This document shows, in pieces, positions 8,725 to 17,750 of a DNA stretch of 64,000 nt. The stretch comes from Congzhengia sp045635085 (GTDB lineage Bacteria > Bacillota > Clostridia > UBA1381 > UBA9506), in assembly GCA_045635085.1 (NCBI GenBank), contig JAZRBM010000017.1, positions 58,381 through 122,380 of the forward strand, given 5' to 3'. The position numbers and the translations under genes were made by a program. Under the pieces are notes generated by a model, which made no database searches, was not told where the DNA came from, and saw nothing but the letters and a program-made list of their open reading frames with translations. Position 1 is the first letter of the stretch, and each line of letters opens with the position of its first letter.

Positions 8725-8748
8725 ACAAAAAAAGACAGATTTTTGCGC

Positions 8749-8775
8749 AAAAGGAGTCTTTTAGTGACTCCTTTT
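8749..8775. terminator. Terminator-like hairpin between two divergent promoters
   Basis: AAAAGGAGTC / GACTCCTTTT with a 7-base loop and T residues on both strands. It lies between the MFS promoter and the rnf promoter, where no transcript should end, so it may insulate against read-through or be a relic. Confidence 0.45.
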
Positions 8776-8860
8776 TAAGTCTGAAAACTCCATAGGTAAA
8801 ATCAGTAAAAAAATATCGACATAAATAGCATAAAAATTGTGTATTTTTCACAATTTGTAT

Positions 8861-8889
8861 TTGATTTTACAATTTTTCTATGTTATAAT
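8861..8889 (+). promoter_or_regulatory. Sigma-A promoter of the rnf operon
   Basis: TTGATT at 8861-8866, 17-base spacer, TATAAT at 8884-8889, giving a leader of roughly 30 nt before rnfC. Its position rules out any rnfC start upstream of 8890. Confidence 0.8.
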
Positions 8890-8923
8890 AGGTTCGAGTA
8901 AATTTGGATTAGGGGATGAAAAA

Positions 8924-10249
8924 ATGTCAAAACTAACCTTTCCGGGTGGTATACACCCGTCAGGCAGAAAAAGTGCGACCGAAAACAAGGCATTAGTCAC
9001 TTTAGATGCGCCTGAGCTTTTATACTTTCCGCTTAATCAGCACATAGGCGCGCCGCTTTCGCCGATTGTAAATATAGGCGACAGAGTTTTAAAAATGCAA
9101 AAAATTGCAGATACGGACTCTTTCGTGTCGGCGCCTCTGCATTCGTCTGTGTCAGGTAAGGTTCGCGATATCGGACTTTATTTAAATCACACAAACGCCA
9201 AAGTTCCTACCATAGTTATTGAAAATGATGGAATGGACGAACAAGCAGAGCCAGTGCACAATAAAAATATAGATGATTTAACTCCCGATGAAATGCGAAA
9301 GATTATTCGCGAGGCAGGAATTGTGGGCCAGGGTGGTGCAGCGTTTCCGACGCACGTTAAGCTTTCACCGCCAGCGGATAAAAAAATCACAGATTTAATT
9401 ATAAACGCTGCAGAATGTGAACCATATTTAACATCTGACAGACGCGTAATTTTAGAGATGACAGACGATGTTGTCGGTGGATGTCTTGCAATTATGCGCC
9501 TTTTAGGGCTTGACAAGTGTTGTATAGGCATAGAAGACAACGCGCCTGAGGCGATTAAGGTTTTAAAAGAAAAGACAAAAGGCACCCCAATTGAAATTAA
9601 GGTGCTCCGGAAAAAGTACCCTCAGGGTTCGGAAAAACAGATAATATACACAATAACAAAAAAGAAGGTTCCTATGGGCAAGCTTCCAATGGACGTAGGC
9701 TGTATTGTTATAAACATAGGTACGGTAGCACAGGTGTACAAAGCTCTTTCAAAGGGGACAGCGCTTAATGAAAGAGTTGTTACTGTTTCGGGCGATGCAA
9801 TAGCAACCCCGTCAAACGTTCTGGCAAGAGTAGGCACACCATTTAGCTATATAAAAGACGCCTGCGGAGGATTTATAAAAGAGCCCAAAAAGGTTATAAT
9901 GGGCGGTCCGATGATGGGTATTGCAGGGGTAGCTATTAACATACCTGTAGTAAAGGGAACATCAGGAATACTGTTTTTAAGTCAGGAGTATGCTAAATCT
10001 TACGAGGAGCTAAACTGTATCCGCTGTGGAAGATGCGTATCGGTATGTCCTATGAATTTAATTCCGACACTGCTTGATACCTGCAGTCGACGGGACGACC
10101 TAGAGGGTCTTGTTAAAAACAGCGTTATGAACTGTCTTGAGTGCGGAAGCTGCACATACGTGTGCCCGTCAAAGAGATATTTAGTTCAGTCAATCCGTGT
10201 AGGCAAACAAAAAATTAACGCGCGTCGCGCAAAGGAGGCAAAAAAATAA
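8924..10249 (+). CDS. rnfC: Electron transport complex subunit RnfC (ferredoxin:NAD+ oxidoreductase)
   Basis: Peripheral NADH/FMN-binding subunit of the ion-pumping Rnf complex. The 441-aa protein has the family's N-terminal region (FPGGIHPSGRK), an NADH/FMN-binding part with GQGGAAFPTHVKL near residues 130-142 and AAECEPYLTSD near 160, an SLBB-like region, and two [4Fe-4S] motifs near the C-terminus (CIRCGRCVSVCP and CLECGSCTYVCP). ATG 8924 follows an AGGGGAT ribosome site and the promoter; the same frame is open further upstream but that lies before the promoter. Stop overlaps the rnfD start by one base. First gene of rnfCDGEAB. Confidence 0.97.
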   Translation: MSKLTFPGGIHPSGRKSATENKALVTLDAPELLYFPLNQHIGAPLSPIVNIGDRVLKMQKIADTDSFVSAPLHSSVSGKVRDIGLYLNHTNAKVPTIVIENDGMDEQAEPVHNKNIDDLTPDEMRKIIREAGIVGQGGAAFPTHVKLSPPADKKITDLIINAAECEPYLTSDRRVILEMTDDVVGGCLAIMRLLGLDKCCIGIEDNAPEAIKVLKEKTKGTPIEIKVLRKKYPQGSEKQIIYTITKKKVPMGKLPMDVGCIVINIGTVAQVYKALSKGTALNERVVTVSGDAIATPSNVLARVGTPFSYIKDACGGFIKEPKKVIMGGPMMGIAGVAINIPVVKGTSGILFLSQEYAKSYEELNCIRCGRCVSVCPMNLIPTLLDTCSRRDDLEGLVKNSVMNCLECGSCTYVCPSKRYLVQSIRVGKQKINARRAKEAKK

Positions 10250-11229
10250 TGGAAAATATATTAGTTTCATCATCGCCTCATATAAGATCTGGCAAAACCA
10301 CATCAGGCATTATGAGAGATGTGTGCATTGCCTTAATACCCGCACTTTTCTGCTCGGTGATTTTCTTTGGGGTAAGATCTTTGTTTTTGTGTGCGCTGTG
10401 TGTTATTTTTTCAGTAGGATTTGAATACTTATGGCAAAAAATCACAAAAAGAAACGTGACGATTAAGGACGGAACAGCTTTTGTTACCGGTATGCTTTTG
10501 GCATTTAACCTGCCGGTGTCTGCTCCCTGGTGGATTTGCCCTATCGGTGCTTTTGTGGCAATTATCATAGCAAAGCAGTTCTTTGGTGGCACAGGACACA
10601 ATTTTATGAACCCCACAATTGTAGGCAGGTCCTTTCTGCTTGCGTCGTGGCCTGTAATTATGACCAGATGGGTTGACCCTTTTTCAACCGGATTTTCTAT
10701 ACCGGCAGATGTTGTTTCTTCGGCAACTCCGCTTGCGATTTTAAAGAACAATGCAACCGGCGAAATACCGAGCTTTCTTTCAATGTTTTTAGGAAATACT
10801 GCAGGATGCCTGGGTGAAACATCAGTTTTGGCAATTCTTTTAGGTGGTGCATATTTAGTATTGCGCAAGGTAATTTCATTGCGCATACCTTTTACATACA
10901 TATTAACAGTGGCGATTTTATCGTTTGTTTTCCCGAATGCAGGCTATGCGCCACTAGAAAGCGCGGGAATAAATGTTTTATCAGGCGGTCTGATGCTTGG
11001 TGCGTTCTTTATGGCAACAGATTATGTAACGTCGCCTATAACCGCCAAAGGTCAGATTGTTATGGGACTTGGCTGTGGTATTCTGACGTTTGTTATAAGA
11101 CGCTTCGGAGGATATTTAGAGGGCGTTTCTTATGCAATTCTTTTAATGAACGTTGCAACCCCGCTTATCGACAGATGTACTGCGTCAAAGCCTTTTGGCA
11201 CAGTTAAAAAGAGAGGGGGAAAAAACTAA
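10249..11229 (+). CDS. rnfD: Electron transport complex subunit RnfD
   Basis: Integral membrane subunit of 326 aa with about nine or ten hydrophobic helices, carrying covalently bound FMN. The flavinylation motif is seen as SSATPLA, with Thr160 the expected phosphoester attachment site. The conserved GGTGHNFMNPTIVGR segment is near residues 105-120. It starts at the last base of the rnfC stop codon, so translation is probably coupled. Homologous to NqrB. Confidence 0.96.
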   Translation: MENILVSSSPHIRSGKTTSGIMRDVCIALIPALFCSVIFFGVRSLFLCALCVIFSVGFEYLWQKITKRNVTIKDGTAFVTGMLLAFNLPVSAPWWICPIGAFVAIIIAKQFFGGTGHNFMNPTIVGRSFLLASWPVIMTRWVDPFSTGFSIPADVVSSATPLAILKNNATGEIPSFLSMFLGNTAGCLGETSVLAILLGGAYLVLRKVISLRIPFTYILTVAILSFVFPNAGYAPLESAGINVLSGGLMLGAFFMATDYVTSPITAKGQIVMGLGCGILTFVIRRFGGYLEGVSYAILLMNVATPLIDRCTASKPFGTVKKRGGKN

Positions 11230-11798
11230 TGCAAAAAAACGAAAACCCCATAGTATTATCCTTGGTTTTGCTCATAATTTCGGTTATCGTCGCGCTTTTG
11301 CTTTCGTTTACCAACTCTATCACTGTTGATAAAATAGCCGAAAACACCGAAATAGAACAAAACCTTGCAAAAAAAGAGGTTTTAAGCGAGGCGACTTCGT
11401 TTGAAGACGCCAACGTCTCTGATGGAATTGTAAAGGCGGTATTTAATGCAAAAGACGACGATGACAACATCGTGGGCTGGTGTGTAAACGTTAAGCCAAA
11501 TGGTTATGCCGGCGAGATAGACCTTATGGTCGGCATCACAAAAGATTATAAATTATCAGGAATTAAGGTGGTTTCAAATTCAGAGACCGCAGGACTGGGT
11601 GCAAAGAGCGCAGATAAAAGCTTTAGTGACCAGTTTAAAGAGAAAAATCTGCCCATCTCTTTAATTAAAAACGGTGCGCCGAAAGATGATGAAATCGTCG
11701 CATTAACAGGTGCAACCATTACCAGTACCGCTGTAAAAAACGGAGTGAATGCATCGTTTGAGGCGGTAAAAAAATTAGGAGGTGGTAAGCTTGAGTAA
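11229..11798 (+). CDS. rnfG: Electron transport complex subunit RnfG
   Basis: A membrane-anchored flavoprotein of 189 aa: one N-terminal helix (about residues 9-28) and an extracytoplasmic FMN-binding domain. The flavinylation motif TGAT is at residues 160-163, so Thr163 should carry FMN. The NSETAGLGAK segment near residue 115 is typical. Start overlaps the rnfD stop by one base. Its final bases contain the AGGAGGT ribosome site of rnfE. Confidence 0.95.
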   Translation: MQKNENPIVLSLVLLIISVIVALLLSFTNSITVDKIAENTEIEQNLAKKEVLSEATSFEDANVSDGIVKAVFNAKDDDDNIVGWCVNVKPNGYAGEIDLMVGITKDYKLSGIKVVSNSETAGLGAKSADKSFSDQFKEKNLPISLIKNGAPKDDEIVALTGATITSTAVKNGVNASFEAVKKLGGGKLE

Positions 11799-12399
11799 CA
11801 TTAAAGAACTGACAAAAGGTCTTTTAAAAGAAAACCCCATATTTGTGCAATTTCTGGGAATGTGCGCAACGCTTGCCGTATCTACCTCTGTTGTAAATGG
11901 TTTGGGCATGGGCCTTTCTACTACGGTAGTTTTGGTTGCGTCAAACATAATAATATCCTTAATAAGAAACCTTATTCCAAACAAGGTTCGTATAGCGGCA
12001 TATATAATAGTAATCGCAGGATGTGTCAGTGCGGTTGAAATGGCAATCAAGGCGTTTTTGCCTGAGATATCAAAGTCGCTCGGTATTTTCATTCCGCTGA
12101 TAGTTGTAAACTGTATAATACTGGGCCGTGCGGAGGCGTTTGCTTCTAAAAACGGAATTTTAAAGTCGGCGCTTGACGGTATCGGTATGGGTCTCGGCTT
12201 TACACTGGCACTTTGCACATTAGGTACAATCCGTGAAATTTTAGGAAACGGTACATTTTTAGGAATAAGCGTTTTTGGCGAGGGATTTGTGCCTGCATCT
12301 ATTATGATATTGCCCCCCGGAGCGTTTATCGTGCTGGGTTGCGTGCTGGCAATCATTAATGTAATTTCTTCTAAAAACAAAAAGGAGGGCAATAAATAA
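11791..12399 (+). CDS. rnfE: Electron transport complex subunit RnfE
   Basis: A 202-aa membrane subunit with six helices, pseudo-symmetric to RnfA; the pair binds an intramembrane iron-sulfur cluster in known structures. The conserved FLGMCATLAVSTS is near residues 20-32 and VVNCIILGRAEAF near residues 105-117. TTG 11791 is preferred because AGGAGGT lies 6 bases before it and the resulting N-terminus (MSNIKELTKGLLKENP) matches the family; a GTG at 11782 is inside the ribosome site. Overlaps rnfG by 8 bases. Confidence 0.94.
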   Translation: MSNIKELTKGLLKENPIFVQFLGMCATLAVSTSVVNGLGMGLSTTVVLVASNIIISLIRNLIPNKVRIAAYIIVIAGCVSAVEMAIKAFLPEISKSLGIFIPLIVVNCIILGRAEAFASKNGILKSALDGIGMGLGFTLALCTLGTIREILGNGTFLGISVFGEGFVPASIMILPPGAFIVLGCVLAIINVISSKNKKEGNK

Positions 12400-12983
12400 T
12401 GAAACTTTTAGCAGAACTTGTCCTTCTTTCGTTGACAACTATTTTAGCAAACAACTATGTGTTGGTAAAATTCTTAGGAATATGTCCGTTTTTGGGCGTA
12501 TCCAAAAAAGTAGGGACAGCTGTCGGTATGAGTATTGCTGTTACCTTTGTTATGACGGTAGCATCAGTTGTCACATATTTTGTGCAAAAGCTTTTGGTTT
12601 CCTTTGGAATAGAATATATGCAGACCGTTGCGTTTATTTTGGTTATTGCGGTTTTGGTTCAGGTGGTTGAAATGGCAATCCAGAAATTTTCACCCGCACT
12701 CTACGGTGCGCTTGGAATATACCTGCCCCTTATTACCACAAACTGTGCGGTTTTAGGCGTGGCGCTTTTAAACGTTCAGGAAGGCTTTGACTTTGTTCAC
12801 ACATTGGTTTACAGCTTTTCTGCAGGACTTTCGTTTATGCTCGCGATTGTGCTTTTTGCAGGTGTGCGCGAAAGACTGGAAACTGCAGATATACCAAAAG
12901 CGCTGCAGGGATTTCCGATTGCTCTTGTTACGGCAGGGCTTTTAGCTTTGGCATTTTTGGGCTTTTCCGGAATGAGATTTTAG
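12399..12983 (+). CDS. rnfA: Electron transport complex subunit RnfA
   Basis: A 194-aa polytopic membrane protein (six helices) and partner of RnfE. The family segments NNYVLVKFLGICPFLGVSKK (near residues 14-33) and TTNCAVLGVALLN (near 105-117) are present, each with the Cys that ligates the shared cluster. Starts at the last base of the rnfE stop. Confidence 0.96.
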   Translation: MKLLAELVLLSLTTILANNYVLVKFLGICPFLGVSKKVGTAVGMSIAVTFVMTVASVVTYFVQKLLVSFGIEYMQTVAFILVIAVLVQVVEMAIQKFSPALYGALGIYLPLITTNCAVLGVALLNVQEGFDFVHTLVYSFSAGLSFMLAIVLFAGVRERLETADIPKALQGFPIALVTAGLLALAFLGFSGMRF

Positions 12984-12997
12984 GGGGTAAAAATGCA

Positions 12998-13810
12998 ATG
13001 AACATATTAATACCAGTTTTAATATTAGGAATTATGGGTTGTGCTTTTGGCATACTTTTGGGTGTTGCGGCTAAAGCTTTTCGTGTGGAAAAAGACGAAC
13101 GAATAGAAAAGATTGAGGCACTTCTTGCCGGAGCAAACTGCGGCGGTTGCGGCTATCCCGGCTGCTCAGGGTTTGCAGGTGCGCTGTGCCAGGGCGTTGC
13201 AAACATCTCAGACTGCCCCTCGACAAAATCCGAAAATAAAGAACAAATAGCTAAGATTTTAGGTGTATCAGTAGACGAAAAAGTTCCCATGGTGGCAATG
13301 GTAATGTGTAGCGGAACGTGTGGAAACGTCGTGCTCAATCACCACTATGAGGGTATAACAGACTGCGTGGCGGCATCCCGTTACGGTGGCAGCGACAAGG
13401 CGTGTGTATATGGATGTATCGGTTTTGGCAGCTGTGCCCACGTTTGCCCTTATGGAGCAATCAGTATAGAAAATGACGTGGCAAAGGTTGACCCTGAAAA
13501 ATGTGTTGCGTGCGGAGCTTGTATTGATATTTGTCCGCACAACGTCATAAAGCTTGTAGAAAAAAAGCAAAGAACATTTGTAAAGTGCATTTCAAAGGAA
13601 AAGGGCACAAGCCTTAAAAACATCTGCTCAGCGGGCTGTATAGGCTGCGCAATATGCGAAAAAAATTGTCCGCGCGATGCAATACACGTTATTGACAACG
13701 TGGCGCAGATAGACTATTCAAAGTGCGTCAACTGCGGAATTTGTGCAAGTAAATGCCCCAAGCAGATAATCAGCTTTACCCGACCTGAAAGGGTTGCGGC
13801 AGAAAAGTAA
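12998..13810 (+). CDS. rnfB: Electron transport complex subunit RnfB (ferredoxin-accepting)
   Basis: The subunit that takes electrons from reduced ferredoxin. The 270-aa protein has an N-terminal membrane helix (about residues 3-25), a CxxCxxxxC cluster domain (CGGCGYPGC near residues 47-55), then a run of ferredoxin-like motifs: CIGFGSCAHVCP, CVACGACIDICP, CIGCAICEKNCP and CVNCGICASKCP. A GGGGGT ribosome site lies in the 14-base gap after rnfA. The cca gene follows 21 bases downstream on the same strand. Confidence 0.96.
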   Translation: MNILIPVLILGIMGCAFGILLGVAAKAFRVEKDERIEKIEALLAGANCGGCGYPGCSGFAGALCQGVANISDCPSTKSENKEQIAKILGVSVDEKVPMVAMVMCSGTCGNVVLNHHYEGITDCVAASRYGGSDKACVYGCIGFGSCAHVCPYGAISIENDVAKVDPEKCVACGACIDICPHNVIKLVEKKQRTFVKCISKEKGTSLKNICSAGCIGCAICEKNCPRDAIHVIDNVAQIDYSKCVNCGICASKCPKQIISFTRPERVAAEK

Positions 13811-13831
13811 ATGCACAAAAGGAGTGGGAAA

Positions 13832-15154
13832 ATGCTAAAGCTGTCAAACGGAGCAAAGACCGTGATAGATTGCTTAAGTGCACACGGTTTTTCTGCTTAT
13901 GCTGTCGGCGGGGCTGTAAGAGACTTGCTTTTAGGCAAAACGCCCTATGATTTTGACATAACGACATCAGCTAAACCTGAGCAGGTAAAGAGCCTTTTTC
14001 CCCACACATACGATACTGGAATAAAGCACGGAACAGTCACAGTTTTAATAGACAAAGAGAGTTTAGAGGTCACGACATTTCGCGCTGACGGAGAATATAT
14101 AGATTCAAGAAAACCCCAAAAGGTAACACTGATAAGTAATGTGCGTGACGATTTGTCACGACGGGACTTTACCATAAATGCCCTGTGCTACAATGAAAAA
14201 GAGGGACTTTTGGACTTATTCGGCGGACTTTCGGATTTAAACAATAAAATAATCCGTGCCATAGGAGAGCCTGAAAAAAGATTTAAAGAAGACGCTCTTC
14301 GCATTTTGCGTGCGGTGAGGTTTTCTTCTCAGCTCGGCTTTTCCATCGAAGAAAAAACAAAAAAAGCAATAAGAGAGTGCGCTCATTTAGTAAAAAATTT
14401 AAGCGCCGAGCGCATAATTTCAGAAATTGAAAAAATCTTAATGTCAGATTCGCCCGAGCACTTAAAAATGCTTTATGATTTGGGTGTACTAAAGTATATA
14501 ATGCCTGAGATGTGCGATTGCTTTTGTCGTGAGCAAAACACCCGCTGGCACATTTATGACGTGGGAATGCACACGGTAAACGTTATAAAAAATTGCCCTA
14601 AATTACGCCATTTAAGGTATGCTGCCCTAATGCACGACTGGGGCAAGGTACATACGCATTCAATTAATGAATTGGGCGAGGACTCTTTTCGTAACCACGC
14701 TAAGGTTTCGTATGAGCTGGCAGAGAAATTTTTGAAAAAATACAAGCTTTCAAACGAATTAGGTGACAAGGTTTTAAGGCTGGTAATTCATCACGACAGA
14801 GAAATATTACCCGAAAAAAAATATATAAAACGGGCGATAAATGCAGTAGGCGACGACATTTTTTTAGACCTTATTGCGCTAAAACGTGCAGACTGCCTGT
14901 CGCAGAATTTGCGCCTTACAGCGTCGCGTCTTCCTTATATAGACACGCTAAAAGCGCTTTATCATGAAATAAAAGAAAACAACGAGGGCGTCACACTTCG
15001 TGACCTTTCGGTCACGGGTCATGATATCAAAGCGCTCGGCTTTGAAGGGAAGCAAATAGGCAAAATATTAAAAGAGCTGCAAGAATACGTAATAGAAAAC
15101 CCTGATGAGAATATAAAAGAAGTGCTTATAAGTAAAGCAAAAGGCAAGGACTAA
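13832..15154 (+). CDS. cca: tRNA nucleotidyltransferase (CCA-adding enzyme / poly(A) polymerase family)
   Basis: Adds or repairs the 3' CCA of tRNA using CTP and ATP. The 440-aa protein shows the class II signature GGAVRDLLLG near residues 22-31, catalytic Asp40 and Asp42 in the DFDI motif, the RRDFTINAL motif near 110, an RNA-binding middle region, and an HD domain with His268-Asp269 in MHDWGK. ATG 13832 is chosen for the AAGGAG site 8 bases upstream; an in-frame ATG at 13811 lies before that site. It follows rnfB by 21 bases without a terminator, so it is probably transcribed with the rnf operon. Confidence 0.93.
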   Translation: MLKLSNGAKTVIDCLSAHGFSAYAVGGAVRDLLLGKTPYDFDITTSAKPEQVKSLFPHTYDTGIKHGTVTVLIDKESLEVTTFRADGEYIDSRKPQKVTLISNVRDDLSRRDFTINALCYNEKEGLLDLFGGLSDLNNKIIRAIGEPEKRFKEDALRILRAVRFSSQLGFSIEEKTKKAIRECAHLVKNLSAERIISEIEKILMSDSPEHLKMLYDLGVLKYIMPEMCDCFCREQNTRWHIYDVGMHTVNVIKNCPKLRHLRYAALMHDWGKVHTHSINELGEDSFRNHAKVSYELAEKFLKKYKLSNELGDKVLRLVIHHDREILPEKKYIKRAINAVGDDIFLDLIALKRADCLSQNLRLTASRLPYIDTLKALYHEIKENNEGVTLRDLSVTGHDIKALGFEGKQIGKILKELQEYVIENPDENIKEVLISKAKGKD

Positions 15155-15178
15155 ATAATCCTTGCCTTTTGCTTTACT
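15131..15178. terminator. Bidirectional terminator spanning both convergent stop codons
   Basis: A perfect 20-bp inverted repeat (15131-15150 and 15159-15178) with an 8-base loop. The cca stop codon is in the loop and the stop codon of the minus-strand DHHW gene is within the right arm. Confidence 0.88.
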
Positions 15179-16277
15179 GAAGAGCTAAACTGTTGTTTAA
15201 AAGAGTTGTGCTATACAAAAATAAAACATCAGCATCTTTATTAAAATCTACAAGATGTCCCAAAAAGTCGCTCTTTATATATCTTATGTCTATAAGCGTA
15301 ATCTTTTTGTATCCTGATAAAAACAGCGGCGCGATACTGCTTCCGTATGAATCGCGGAAGAAGATAAGCTCTTTATCGCTTTTAGCATCAGGATTTTCTA
15401 ATGTTATAAGCGGCATTGTGCCAGACAAAAACATCTCGTACGGATCATCGCCCTTAGCCTTTTCCATATTATACACATCGCCCCTTACTGGCTGGGGGGA
15501 CATACCGTCAGTATATAAAACGGTTGCATTGCATATGGCGTCGCTTGTTAAATATTTTATCGTATCGGGAGCAACTTTTTGAGCAAATTGTCCTGAATAA
15601 ACACCATAAAACGGTCTGTCGAGCGTGTTTTCAACGTAATTGTGATGAAGACGAGCGCCCATAGAATTTGCAAGTCTGTCTGCTATATCAATGATTTTTT
15701 CCTGTCTCCAGTGGGTGTCGGTTTTATAAAAATCGTCAGGCGACAACAAATCTGTAATGTCAATATAGTTAAAATTTACCCATTTTTTCATATCATTTAT
15801 AAATTTGTCATAGTCAAGCGAGGGATATCCGTTTTTCTTTGCCAGGACAAAATTCTTATCAGGAATGATAGAAAAATAAACCTTGTTTTCTTTAAGATAT
15901 TTATCATAAATATAGTTAAATCGCGCAGCTGCGTGGTCCATCATCTCATTGTTTTGCACAGTATCGAGCTTTGAAATGTGACCGTCTTGATAAAAAAGTC
16001 CGTTGTTGTCCGCTTTTTTGAAAATGTTATACGAAATAAAGCTCTTAATCGAACGAAAGCTATCGCGCATAGGGAACTGGTCTGTTGCATAGCTTTCAAA
16101 GTCTTCTGAAAACTTACCGCTAAAGACAGCCTCGCGGCTAATCTTTGGAAACTGGGCGAGCTCTCTTCGTTCGCTTTTTGAATGTGTCTGCACAGGAAAA
16201 GCAAGGCAAATCACAAAAGAACTCAAAAAAACAATGCAAAAAACTACTGTCATAATTATGCTTATTTTTTTATTCAT
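15174..16277 (-). CDS. DHHW-family protein (AlgJ-like, polysaccharide O-acetylation partner)
   Basis: A membrane-anchored extracytoplasmic protein of 367 aa with one N-terminal helix (about residues 5-28) followed by an SGNH-hydrolase-like domain. The DTHW motif is at residues 187-190 and the DSYGSS motif has Asp309 and candidate nucleophile Ser310. Family members work with MBOAT acyltransferases to place acetyl groups on exopolysaccharide or wall polymers. The ATG has a GGGGGG-rich ribosome site. It begins 13 bases after the MBOAT gene, as AlgI/AlgJ-type pairs do. The acetylated polymer is unknown. Confidence 0.85.
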   Translation of the reverse strand: MNKKISIIMTVVFCIVFLSSFVICLAFPVQTHSKSERRELAQFPKISREAVFSGKFSEDFESYATDQFPMRDSFRSIKSFISYNIFKKADNNGLFYQDGHISKLDTVQNNEMMDHAAARFNYIYDKYLKENKVYFSIIPDKNFVLAKKNGYPSLDYDKFINDMKKWVNFNYIDITDLLSPDDFYKTDTHWRQEKIIDIADRLANSMGARLHHNYVENTLDRPFYGVYSGQFAQKVAPDTIKYLTSDAICNATVLYTDGMSPQPVRGDVYNMEKAKGDDPYEMFLSGTMPLITLENPDAKSDKELIFFRDSYGSSIAPLFLSGYKKITLIDIRYIKSDFLGHLVDFNKDADVLFLYSTTLLNNSLALQ

Positions 16278-16290
16278 TTATATGCCCCCC

Positions 16291-17691
16291 TTAAAACCTG
16301 AAATACAAAAACGGATTAAAAGAACCATCTGCCAAAAACGCTGTAACCGCAACTAAAATGGCAAGTAAAGCGGGAATTTCAAGGATGTTGATTAGTTTAT
16401 TTAATACTTTTTTCTCTTTTAAATATGAAACAGCCATTTTTGGAAGAGGGGTTGATGCAAACATTGATATTATCAGTATTAAAGCGTAGTTTTTGAGCTG
16501 ATAAAGTCCTTCATATGACACAAGCGGTATATTTCCCGCGCCAAAAAGACCGCCCACACGCGATATTGCCTCGTGTGCGCCGTTTCCTGAAAATATCATA
16601 AAAGATACAGTTACCAAAAAAAGCGTGTATAAATGACCTAAAAGCTTTGATTTTTTTAAATATTCGGCAAAGAACAGCTTTTCTAATGTTAAGAAAACAA
16701 AGAAGAAAAGCCCCCAAAGTACAAAGTTCCACTCAGCACCGTGCCAGAATCCCGTCAAAAACCATACAACAAACAAATTTATAATAAGCCGTACTTTTTT
16801 TACGCGGCTGCCGCCAAGCGGAAAGTAAACATAGTCGCGAAACCAGCTCCCGAGCGACATATGCCAACGCCGCCAGAACTCTGATATGCTTTTTGAAATA
16901 AACGGGTAGTCAAAGTTTTCCAAAAAGCTAAAGCCAAAGATCTTCCCAAGTCCGATTGCCATATCAGAATATCCCGAAAAGTCAAAGTAAATCTGCAGCA
17001 TAAAGGCAAGAGCAAACAGCCAGTAAAACATAACCGACACATCGCCTGTTTTATAAAAAGCCTCACACAGCTCGCCTAAAGTGTTGGCAAGGAGCACTTT
17101 TTTGCCAAGCCCCAGAATAAATCTTCTTATGCCAAGTGAGATTTTTTCAAACGAATGCTCTCTTTTTACAAGCTCTTCTGCAACGGTCTTATACCTTACG
17201 ATAGGACCAGCTATAAGCTGCGGAAAGAGCGCAATATACGTTCCGAGCGTAAGGGGGTTTTTTTGCGCTGTCACCTCGCCTCGGTAGACGTCTACTGTAT
17301 AGCTTAAAATCTGAAATGTGTAAAAGCTTATACCGATAGGCAGAGCAATTTTTAAAGCAGGCATCGAAATTTTTGTGATAGCTGCAAAATTTTCTACAAA
17401 GAAGTTTGCATATTTAAAATACAAAAGAGCCGAAAGCGTCAGCGAAACAGAAATTACAAGATAGGTCTTTTTTGCCTTTTTTGTGGCAGCTTTTTCGATT
17501 AAAATTCCAAAAGCGTAATTTACCAAACACGTTATGATAATCAAAAAGACGCACATGGGCTCTCCCCATGCATAAAAGAAAAGGCTGGTAAAAAAAAGCC
17601 AAAGATTCTTAAATTGCTTTGGTGTGATAAAATATACAAAAAGCACACAGGGGAGAAAATAATACAAAAATGTAATACTTGAAAATAACAT
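16291..17691 (-). CDS. MBOAT-family O-acyltransferase (AlgI/PatA/DltB-like)
   Basis: A polytopic membrane enzyme of 466 aa that passes acyl groups across the membrane. The MBOAT signatures are the EFWRRWHMSLGSWFRDYVYF block (about residues 262-285) and the invariant His317 in GFWHGAEWNF. The family's N-terminal FSSITFLYYFLP segment is present. AAGGAG lies 8 bases upstream of the ATG. Together with the following DHHW gene it forms an acetylation pair; DltB is unlikely because no dltA, dltC or dltD is adjacent. Confidence 0.9.
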   Translation of the reverse strand: MLFSSITFLYYFLPCVLFVYFITPKQFKNLWLFFTSLFFYAWGEPMCVFLIIITCLVNYAFGILIEKAATKKAKKTYLVISVSLTLSALLYFKYANFFVENFAAITKISMPALKIALPIGISFYTFQILSYTVDVYRGEVTAQKNPLTLGTYIALFPQLIAGPIVRYKTVAEELVKREHSFEKISLGIRRFILGLGKKVLLANTLGELCEAFYKTGDVSVMFYWLFALAFMLQIYFDFSGYSDMAIGLGKIFGFSFLENFDYPFISKSISEFWRRWHMSLGSWFRDYVYFPLGGSRVKKVRLIINLFVVWFLTGFWHGAEWNFVLWGLFFFVFLTLEKLFFAEYLKKSKLLGHLYTLFLVTVSFMIFSGNGAHEAISRVGGLFGAGNIPLVSYEGLYQLKNYALILIISMFASTPLPKMAVSYLKEKKVLNKLINILEIPALLAILVAVTAFLADGSFNPFLYFRF

Positions 17692-17713
17692 CTGATCTCT
17701 CCTTATTTAAAAT

Positions 17714-17737
17714 AGGCTGCAGCAAATGCTACAGCCT
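17714..17737 (-). terminator. Hairpin between the lipoprotein and MBOAT genes
   Basis: A 10-bp stem (AGGCTGCAGC / GCTACAGCCT, one G-U pair in RNA) with an AAAT loop, followed on the minus strand by ATTTT. It may be a weak terminator or attenuator reducing expression of the acetylation genes. Confidence 0.5.
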
Positions 17738-17750
17738 TAATTTGTTGTTT

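Noticed and set aside
8837..8923. Upstream extension of rnfC
   Set aside because: The -35 and -10 elements (8861-8889) lie inside it, and the family N-terminus begins at ATG 8924.
10278..10901. 207-codon open frame antisense to rnfD
   Set aside because: It is a shadow of a well-supported membrane protein gene; no ribosome site and no family features.
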